Below the pieces are notes generated by a model. It had not been told where the DNA came from and made no database searches. It saw nothing but the letters and a program-made list of their open reading frames with translations. Positions 57,552 to 64,000 of a DNA stretch of 64,000 nucleotides are shown here, piece by piece. Origin of the DNA: CBDCWQ01 sp965223435 (GTDB taxonomy: Bacteria; Myxococcota; Kuafuiibacteriia; Kuafuiibacteriales; Kuafuiibacteriaceae); assembly GCA_965223435.1 (NCBI GenBank), contig CBDCWQ010000019.1:682001-746000 (forward strand). Direction: 5' to 3'. A program made the translations under genes and the position numbers. Numbering within the stretch: the first letter of the stretch is position 1; every line of letters begins with the position of its first letter.

Positions 57552-57817
57552 GTCCTTTTGGAAAAGGGTTGTTTTCGATGTTGCGGTCCTGCAACGCGTG
57601 GTCGTCATAACGGGCCCATAAAAAGCAAGTTCCGTGCCCCGAGAAAAATGTGCGGCCAAGCGACGCTACTACCTGGAATCACGCGGATAGTTCTCCTTTT
57701 GGTGCTCTGCGCCACCCTTCGGATTGTCCCAAGTATGGTACACCTGTGCCATTTCCGTCGCGCTTTGGGTAACCGAGGGGCCGTGGGCGTAAAACCGTGG
57801 CCGGGCGCGGTCACGGC

Positions 57818-60800
57818 TTAAGGCTCGGCTTGCACGGCACCCACATCAAGCCGTCCGCCTGAGACTCTCGGTTGATCAAACAAATCGAGATCGCCCCCTT
57901 CATAAACCATGTCTGCGGCCCCCACCACCGGCGAGATGACGGGACTGACTTGGGGCCGAAAATCACCGTCCAGGAGTGGATCTACACCGGAGCATCGAGC
58001 AGCCGATGGAAGCGAGCCCGAAAGCGGGCTTCCGTCGGCGGCGATCACGCAGTTCGACCCCGGTGGCGTACTTGCTCCAGTTCGGATGATGACACTCCCA
58101 ACCCGCACCTCATCCAGTCCGTAGAACTGGTTGGAGACAAAAACCGACCCTATGGTGTTCTGGTCGGTTGCGGCGGGGAGGCGGCCGCCGGCATTTTCTG
58201 CGAACCGCAGATCGATCACATTGTTGGCCGCGATGAAATTCTGCGCCCCCCTAAGAGTAAAAGCCTGGGTATTTCCTTGAAAACTACGCCACTTCGGCCG
58301 AAACGAATTCCCTATCACGCGCACATCCCGAGCAGATGTCGACGCAAATGCACGGAATAGACCGAACACGGCGCTAGAAAGCACCTGCCCCTCCGGCCCC
58401 ATATGAAACGCCGCGTTGGCTCCCCCGACCCAGGTGTTTTCGGCCATACATCTTTCAACGCGGCCGCGAAGCGCGGCAAACGGATGGTCGGCGTCCCCCC
58501 CGTCGCCGCCATGAAACCATACCGCATTGCGGGTAATGCTCGTGAGGTCGAAATGAAGCCCTACGAAAGCAACATCGTCAGCCCCCACCACTTGCACACC
58601 TTCTTCATCGAGAACAACCGTTTGGGGGGGCTCTGTCTCGGCACGCCGAAGAGTCAACGTTCGGTCGATCGTATAGTCTCGCTCGTCCGGTATCGAACTC
58701 CCCGAACCCACACGATAACGCGCCACGCCCCCGTCATCACTGAAGAGCATCAGCGTCGACCCAGGATGCGCGGCCTTGAGGGCGCGCCGCAAAACGGGCG
58801 CATCACCCGAACGATGAAAGAAATCACATCTTGTCCCCTGAGCCGCAGGGCAGCCCAACTCCACGGTACCGATCCGGACCTTTTGGCCAAGCACTTCGGG
58901 CGGGGAAGCACCCTGCAATTCGATGGCCCCTACATCTGGCAAACCAACCCGACGACTCTGTCCCCAAAGATCGACGCTTCCGGCCTCAGCCAGAATCCTC
59001 CCTCCATCAATGGCTGGACTCCCCACACCGGGTCGGGGGTCGTTCATATTCACAAGCCTGGGATCGACTACGCGGTTGTTGATCCCCAGAGGAAGAGCCG
59101 AGCCAACAAATCCACGTGAACCAAAGACGAGGTTATTTTCGATCTGAACATCAACGGTATCTTCGTCGCCATAAAACAAACCCAAAGCCGGATTATTGAA
59201 GTTGAGGAAGATGTTGTTGGCAACCACCAAGTGTTCCGTCGCACCAAGGTTCACAAACTGAGGTTCTGGGGTGACCACGGTGTTGTGAACGAAGTACGCG
59301 TTCCGGACAGGAGTGCTGCTGTTTCCCCGAAAAGAAGCCCCGCTCCACCAACCCAAGATCCACGAATTCCGAAAAATGGTCTCGGAACCAAACCGAAACG
59401 CGACAGGCATCTTGCTATCATTCAGATCTGGTCGATTCCAGACCGCCTCCATGATAACGCGTTCCACAAGATGGCCGCGAGTATGCGGGCCGCCGCCGGG
59501 GCCTGCTTCTATTCCCGCCGTAGAGTCTTGGTTCCCCAAGAGATGAAAACCGCGGAGCGTAACGCGATCGGCGTTCAGTTGGATCACGGAGCCTTCGCTT
59601 GGACCGACTTCGATGTTCAAGAGGTCCTCCCCTGGAGCGCCCTCAATCACCAGCGGCTTCGAAATGGTCAATGACCCCGAAAAGCGTCCCTCATAGAGCC
59701 AAATCACATCTCCAGAGACGGCGTCGTCCACCGCGGCTTGGAGGGCATCGGCGCCGTGGTACAAACACAATCCACCGGTCGCGCGTGGGCAACCGTCAGC
59801 TACCGGCCCCACAGTGATTGCGCTTGGCGTCAGATAAACATCTGCACGAGATGGGGGCTGTCCGGGATTAATGGCCCCACTTGCAGTCCGCACCCACAAG
59901 TAAACCGTCTTGAGGCCAGGCTCAGGGCTCAAAACATGGTGGGTCGGTCGCGCCAGAGCCCACCCTGGATCACTGCTATCGGGCGCACTTGCCGCGGTTT
60001 CCGAAAGATGCCAGGCGGTGATATTCGCTTCCACCTCACCGAACTCAACCGCAACCGTCGGACTTCGCGTAGTGCTCACGTACAGTCCAGTGTTCGCATC
60101 AACAAGAAGAAAGTGGACGTCGGGCGGTACAATGGGAACACATTTTTGGTCGAGGCATTCGCCGTTCGGTGCATCGCTCCCCGGAAGACGGCAAGTGGAG
60201 CCATCGAGTGCAGGAAAGGTCCTGGGGCCGTCGGGTTCGATGCAGGCATCTATGGTGCACGGGTTCCCATCGTCCATGACCACTGGTTCCCCGCGAACAC
60301 AGCGCCCTCCGACACATGTTTCCGTACCATTGCAAGTGGCGCCATCATCACAGTTTTGGTTGTTCGTGCACGCCTGACCAAGACTGCAGCCCAAAGTGAT
60401 GTCGCAGTACTGCCCCTCTGAACAGGTCGCGTGTTTGGCTTGAACTTCACACCGGTCAAGCGTTTCAAGGCAGGTCACTTCAACACAATCGACGGGCGAG
60501 ATCGGACAGGCGTCCTGTTGCGCACCACAGATGCGGTCCTCACAGAGCTCCAGGCCGTTACAGAAGATGCCATCATCGCAGTCCGGAGTGCTTTCGCAGG
60601 GGCGACCAAAGGTGACCAGCAAGGTGGGCGGATCCGAGCGCGCAAAGGTCACCGTGGCCAACGACCGTGCGACCGCACTTGATGTCCGCGTCAGGCTCGC
60701 TTCGATCCAATAGGTACGCGTCGCCTCAAATTCAGACTCCAAAAAGAATGTAAACGGGAAGGATCGCCCTTCCCGCTCGATCTCTCCTAACGATTGCCCG

Positions 60801-60964
60801 TCGCGTCCTCGGACAACAAAAATGGCCGCCCGGTCCGCAAGTCCTTGGGGGTCGTGCAGGGTCACGAAGGTTTTTGGTATATCAGTACACGCAAATAGAC
60901 AGGCCAAGCCTAAGCCCAAGAGCCGGGCACCAGCGATGCGATGGGTTGCACTCCGCGCCTTCAT
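57818..60964 (-). CDS. Cys-rich lipoprotein with two right-handed beta-helix regions
   Basis: 1048 residues. The signal ends in ACLFACT, a lipobox. A beta domain (residues 30-120) is followed by a Cys-rich block (about 120-270: PDCDDGIFCNG, CTNNQNCDDGATCNG, NPCTIDACIEP) of the type frequent in myxobacterial surface proteins. Two parallel beta-helix regions follow. Each ends with a choice-of-anchor-Q-like motif: VDLWGQSRRVGLPDVGAIEL and LDLFDQPRVSGGRLDVGAVQ. Probably an outer-membrane surface protein binding or degrading polysaccharide; no catalytic site recognised. It starts four bases after the kinase stop, so both are one transcript. Confidence 0.75.
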   Translation of the reverse strand: MKARSATHRIAGARLLGLGLACLFACTDIPKTFVTLHDPQGLADRAAIFVVRGRDGQSLGEIEREGRSFPFTFFLESEFEATRTYWIEASLTRTSSAVARSLATVTFARSDPPTLLVTFGRPCESTPDCDDGIFCNGLELCEDRICGAQQDACPISPVDCVEVTCLETLDRCEVQAKHATCSEGQYCDITLGCSLGQACTNNQNCDDGATCNGTETCVGGRCVRGEPVVMDDGNPCTIDACIEPDGPRTFPALDGSTCRLPGSDAPNGECLDQKCVPIVPPDVHFLLVDANTGLYVSTTRSPTVAVEFGEVEANITAWHLSETAASAPDSSDPGWALARPTHHVLSPEPGLKTVYLWVRTASGAINPGQPPSRADVYLTPSAITVGPVADGCPRATGGLCLYHGADALQAAVDDAVSGDVIWLYEGRFSGSLTISKPLVIEGAPGEDLLNIEVGPSEGSVIQLNADRVTLRGFHLLGNQDSTAGIEAGPGGGPHTRGHLVERVIMEAVWNRPDLNDSKMPVAFRFGSETIFRNSWILGWWSGASFRGNSSTPVRNAYFVHNTVVTPEPQFVNLGATEHLVVANNIFLNFNNPALGLFYGDEDTVDVQIENNLVFGSRGFVGSALPLGINNRVVDPRLVNMNDPRPGVGSPAIDGGRILAEAGSVDLWGQSRRVGLPDVGAIELQGASPPEVLGQKVRIGTVELGCPAAQGTRCDFFHRSGDAPVLRRALKAAHPGSTLMLFSDDGGVARYRVGSGSSIPDERDYTIDRTLTLRRAETEPPQTVVLDEEGVQVVGADDVAFVGLHFDLTSITRNAVWFHGGDGGDADHPFAALRGRVERCMAENTWVGGANAAFHMGPEGQVLSSAVFGLFRAFASTSARDVRVIGNSFRPKWRSFQGNTQAFTLRGAQNFIAANNVIDLRFAENAGGRLPAATDQNTIGSVFVSNQFYGLDEVRVGSVIIRTGASTPPGSNCVIAADGSPLSGSLPSAARCSGVDPLLDGDFRPQVSPVISPVVGAADMVYEGGDLDLFDQPRVSGGRLDVGAVQAEP

Positions 60965-60968
60965 GCGA

Positions 60969-62576
60969 TCAGCGTCCCTGATGTTTCACCTTGGCGTGCC
61001 CGCCCGCAGGAACCATAACACGCTCCAACCGGCGGACTTTGCGCGTCACCGGATCAAGAAGTTCAACCGTGTGAAACCCAGCGGGGAGCGTCAGTCTTTC
61101 GAGCGGTGTAATCCCCTTCTCTTGGCCGTCGATAACCACCACGGCATAAGGATGGGCACCGACGGTCACCTTGCCAACGGCCAGCGTCTGCTTTTTAACA
61201 CGCCTGCGCTGGGAGCGTCTCTTTGGGGGCTTTCGGTTCACCACGTCGGGTTTGCGCAATTTCTTCGCCTGAGGCTGCGGAATCGTTCGCGTGGGCGCCA
61301 CCGGATCCGGCACCGAGACCCCACTCGGGGTGGCCAGTGTCTTTGCTTTGACCTTCCTATGCCCCCCTTGCGACCCAGGGCCCGATCTGGCACTCAAACC
61401 ACGGAGATCTACCGGTTTTTTGGGGGAGAGAAACACGTCCGTGTTCATGGCCGCAATCCCTACCAGCGCGGCAACAACAAAGGCGCCAAGCCCAAGCCGC
61501 CGAGAAAGCGCGACTTCTTTTGAAGCGCCTGCCCCCTGACCCTGGGCGGGCTCAAGAGCGTGGGTATCGGGCAATGTTTCGGGCCAACGCTCGACTCGGC
61601 GCTCCGTCCGCAATGCCGGAGCAGGATCTACGGAAGATGCGCCCCCATCCAGCTCCAATCTGTCGCCAGACGCAAACAACCAAGAGATCTCGTCCGCGAC
61701 CGCATACGCGGTCTTTGGCCGATCGGCGGGATAGGCGGCAAGCAACCGTACCGCGAGGGAACCAAGGGGACCCGGGGGCACCGACGGCGACGCGTTGGGG
61801 CGCTGCGGCAAAGGCGCATTCGATAGCTCAAACGGAGGACCTCCGGTCAGAAGTTCGTAGAGTATGACACCGAGAGCGTACAAATCAGCGGAAGGCCCCA
61901 CCACCGAACTGACAAATTGCTCAGGCGCCATGTATCGTGGTGTCCCCACCGTACCTCGTACCGTAGTCAGTCGATCCGCTTCCATGGCCCGATCCACGAA
62001 AGCGGCAATACCCAGGTCGACAATCTTGACAATCTCCGTACCGCCCGATTCGGCGACCATAATATTCGACGGCTTGAGATCGCGATGCACGATGCCCGCA
62101 TCATGAAGCGCACCCAACCCTTCGGCGATTTGGCGAACAATCTCGGCGATACGAAAAAGGGCCATAGGACTTTGATGACCCATGAGTTTGCGAAGACTCA
62201 CCCCATCGATCCAGTCCATGACGATGTAGTGAATGCCGTGTTTTGTCGTGGAAAAATCGGCAATACCCACAACATTCCAATGGTCCATCTTGCTCAAGAT
62301 GGCGGCTTCCCGGCGAAATCGTTCAGTCATCCGGCGGTCACTGCACATCTCTCCGAAAAGAATTTTGATCGCAAAATAACGACCCAGCGCCATGTGGGTC
62401 GCGCGGTAAACGACTCCCATTGCGCCAGACGCAACACGTTCTTCTACTCGATACCGACCGACACCACGTCCTACCCACGGATCTCGATCGTATGTCGTGA
62501 GTTTGGTTCCATCCAGACTGCAAAAACCTGTGGCCTCCAGAGAGAAGATCCCTAAACACTGGGGGCATATCTGCAC
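60969..62576 (-). CDS. Ser/Thr protein kinase with N-terminal zinc ribbon and DLG motif
   Basis: About 535 residues from GTG 62576; the frame stays open to 62666, but the added part is a poor match to natural sequence. A zinc-ribbon-like start (CPQCLGIFSLEATGFC) leads to the kinase: VASGAMGVVYRAT, FAIKILFG, IVHRDLKPSN and VKIVDLGIAAF. The metal loop is DLG, not DFG, and the Asp is kept, so activity is still likely. One membrane helix (LGAFVVAALVGIAAMNTDVF) precedes a short PEGA-like tail ending in AHPYAVVVIDGQEKGITPL. The next gene is the beta-helix lipoprotein. Confidence 0.86.
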   Translation of the reverse strand: MQICPQCLGIFSLEATGFCSLDGTKLTTYDRDPWVGRGVGRYRVEERVASGAMGVVYRATHMALGRYFAIKILFGEMCSDRRMTERFRREAAILSKMDHWNVVGIADFSTTKHGIHYIVMDWIDGVSLRKLMGHQSPMALFRIAEIVRQIAEGLGALHDAGIVHRDLKPSNIMVAESGGTEIVKIVDLGIAAFVDRAMEADRLTTVRGTVGTPRYMAPEQFVSSVVGPSADLYALGVILYELLTGGPPFELSNAPLPQRPNASPSVPPGPLGSLAVRLLAAYPADRPKTAYAVADEISWLFASGDRLELDGGASSVDPAPALRTERRVERWPETLPDTHALEPAQGQGAGASKEVALSRRLGLGAFVVAALVGIAAMNTDVFLSPKKPVDLRGLSARSGPGSQGGHRKVKAKTLATPSGVSVPDPVAPTRTIPQPQAKKLRKPDVVNRKPPKRRSQRRRVKKQTLAVGKVTVGAHPYAVVVIDGQEKGITPLERLTLPAGFHTVELLDPVTRKVRRLERVMVPAGGHAKVKHQGR

Positions 62577-62810
62577 AGACTCAGCATATCCGTTGCGCTC
62601 CAAAAGCTCCAAGACACCCAAAAGGAATCCAAAGACCCAACCAACCTGCACCAACAAGGTGGGCAACCCCGAAGCAGCGCTCAGTACACGCCTCTTTGGG
62701 AGTGTAGGTACTTCTCAGCCCTTCTGAGTCTTGGGAAGACCTTGGGCGCTTCGAACCCCTCCCCTGGACCGCACCGTCTTCAAGCGGCAGACGCAAAGCT
62801 CTGACACGCG

Positions 62811-63668
62811 CTAGGGCTCCCGAATCCGTATGCCTGGGACATCCTCCCCTCCTCGGGTGGCCGCATATATACCGGCCACACTTCCCACAACACCGACTCC
62901 GATCACCGCCCAAACCCACCAGCGCTCCGTCCATGGGGTCGGTGGAACGTACGCCAAGTTGATTTCTCGAGGGTGTCGAGGGCTAGCCCATTGCAGTATC
63001 TCGTTTCCTTGCACGTCCTTGGCAACAGCATAAAGCTCCAAAGTCGAAGTTTTGACGGCGCCCTTGGCCAGCGCCGGAACCGTGGCATGCCCACGCTTTT
63101 GACTCAGATCAACCTCGAGCCGGGTGGTCCTTGACTCCCCGCGAACCCGCGCAAACAAAAATGCGTTTCGAATGAAAGCTTCAGGATCCCCTGCGGTCTC
63201 AACCTGTATGCGGACCTCATCGTCAACCGTGTGTCCCCGGGCCCAGTCAAGCTCCAAAGCCAGGGGCGCGGCAGATCCGGCTCGTTTTCGAGCCTCCTGA
63301 AACACCCGGGTCACCTTAGGCGAAAGCTCGTAGTCGATGACGTGGCCAGGCGCCATCTGAAGAAGACGGCCAAAAGCCCTAAGCGCATCCGCTTGACGAC
63401 CGGCATAGGCGTAAGCGGTGCCTAAAGACTCGTAGAGCTCCAGATGTTTTGCGTATTCGTAGGGTCCATTTTCTTTCGCGGACTCAAGCAAACGGATGGC
63501 CTCCGCGCTGTCGTACTCGCGTAACGCCGCCATACCTCGCTCTAAGGCAGTCGGGCTCTCGGGCTGAGCGACCGACAGGCTTAAGATCAAGACCAACAAG
63601 CCTTGAGTCTCTCCATTATTGGTTCCGTGAGCAAACCAGGGTGCTCCGATGTGCGCCTTCTCGCACAC
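62811..63668 (-). CDS. TPR protein with C-terminal membrane helix
   Basis: 285 residues if GTG 63668 is used. A hydrophobic N-terminus (GLLVLILSLSVAQPES) suggests export, so a later start is possible. A TPR region follows (LELYESLGTAYAYAGRQADALRAFGRLLQ, about 70-105), then a beta domain (ALELDWARGHTVDDEVRIQVE, about 135-235) and a transmembrane helix WWVWAVIGVGVVGSVAGIYA. Such proteins accompany delta-lineage kinases and may be periplasmic sensors or scaffolds. It lies upstream of the kinase in the same direction. Confidence 0.72.
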   Translation of the reverse strand: MCEKAHIGAPWFAHGTNNGETQGLLVLILSLSVAQPESPTALERGMAALREYDSAEAIRLLESAKENGPYEYAKHLELYESLGTAYAYAGRQADALRAFGRLLQMAPGHVIDYELSPKVTRVFQEARKRAGSAAPLALELDWARGHTVDDEVRIQVETAGDPEAFIRNAFLFARVRGESRTTRLEVDLSQKRGHATVPALAKGAVKTSTLELYAVAKDVQGNEILQWASPRHPREINLAYVPPTPWTERWWVWAVIGVGVVGSVAGIYAATRGGEDVPGIRIREP

Positions 63669-63706
63669 CCGTTCCGAAGCCCCTTGCCGTGCTAGAATCG
63701 TCTCTG

Positions 63707-64000
63707 GTGAAGGGAAATACCACCCTACCGCGCGATTTTCCAGTCGCCCCCATCGTTAAGACAGTCGGTCTGAAAGTTGTTGGTGGACCCGATGAAGGCC
63801 GGCATGCAATCGCGAAAAGCGATCGACTCAGCGTCGGATCCGCCGAAGGCAACGATCTGGTGATGAGCGATCGTCAGGTGTCTCGCTATCATCTCGATCT
63901 TGTCGCCCACGACGGCGGAATCAGGGTCCAAGACAACGACTCCACAAATGGCACCTTCGCCAAGGGCGTACGCATCGAGCGAGCAATCGTTCGTCCCGGC
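63707..64000 (+). CDS. FHA-domain protein (N-terminal part, runs off the window)
   Basis: 98 residues visible from GTG 63707. The FHA fold is clear: GRHAIAKSDRLSVGSAEGNDL, then the phosphothreonine-binding SDRQVSRYHLDL, and NDSTNGTFAKGVRIE. In this lineage, such N-terminal FHA domains often precede a sigma-54 activator or a second signalling domain, but the remainder is outside the window. FHA binds phosphothreonine, so a link to the nearby kinase is possible. It diverges from the TPR gene. Confidence 0.85.
   Translation, partial: MKGNTTLPRDFPVAPIVKTVGLKVVGGPDEGRHAIAKSDRLSVGSAEGNDLVMSDRQVSRYHLDLVAHDGGIRVQDNDSTNGTFAKGVRIERAIVRPG

Overview
The window looks like a chromosomal segment of a myxobacterium-like bacterium (Myxococcota, Bradymonadota or another lineage of the former Deltaproteobacteria). 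I infer this from the moderately high GC, the many lipoproteins and secreted proteins, Ser/Thr kinases with an HRDVSPQN catalytic loop, an FHA protein, PilZ and DUF4388-type signalling proteins, and Cys-rich modules of the kind common in myxobacterial surface proteins. No rRNA, tRNA or CRISPR array was found.

Layout. 0-3.2 kb: end of an unidentified gene, a universal stress protein, then a metallo-beta-lactamase-fold lipoprotein resembling alkyl sulfatases, translationally coupled to a MarR regulator. A 37-base palindrome overlaps the lipoprotein start and is the probable operator. 3.3-12.9 kb: metallophosphoesterase, HD phosphohydrolase, HEAT/SEC-C protein, ychF, an outer-membrane-like protein, a zinc-ribbon/Yip1-like membrane protein and plsY. 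12.9-22 kb: a secreted caspase-fold protein with an EF-hand, a coiled-coil membrane protein with an 18-base repeat array, gpmI, an HtrA protease, a lipoprotein, a phosphohexomutase and glnB. 22-27.8 kb: a flavin-dependent halogenase candidate, a membrane protein, class I fructose-bisphosphatase overlapping a MutH endonuclease, and a cNMP-binding/DUF4388 regulator.

27.8-29.6 kb is a small accessory pocket: a broken four-helix-bundle (23S rRNA intervening-sequence type) gene, a 177-base element with perfect 23-base terminal inverted repeats, and a RelE-type toxin with a Phd/YefM-type antitoxin. One end of the 177-base element recurs at the ychF stop codon, 19 kb away. 29.6-37.6 kb: a secreted-type hypothetical protein, PilZ, an acyltransferase, and a kinase-TPR-lipoprotein group ending in a 146-base palindromic repeat.

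37-50 kb is rich in exported proteins: a tandem-domain secreted protein, a subtilisin with three C-terminal modules, a heavily damaged FnIII-type pseudogene, an ankyrin protein, a GMC oxidoreductase and a DUF5060-type glycoside hydrolase. 50-63.7 kb is a minus-strand series: a TPR/membrane protein, a kinase with DLG in place of DFG, a Cys-rich beta-helix lipoprotein, a lipoprotein, and a 2064-residue Rhs protein whose C-terminus is a class-3 lipase domain. The window ends inside an FHA-domain gene.

The observations most worth following are the exported Rhs-lipase with its neighbouring lipoprotein, MutH outside its usual taxonomic range, the halogenase with both diagnostic motifs, the TIR element, and the palindrome at the MBL/MarR operon. 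All family names are read from motifs by eye; no database search was possible.
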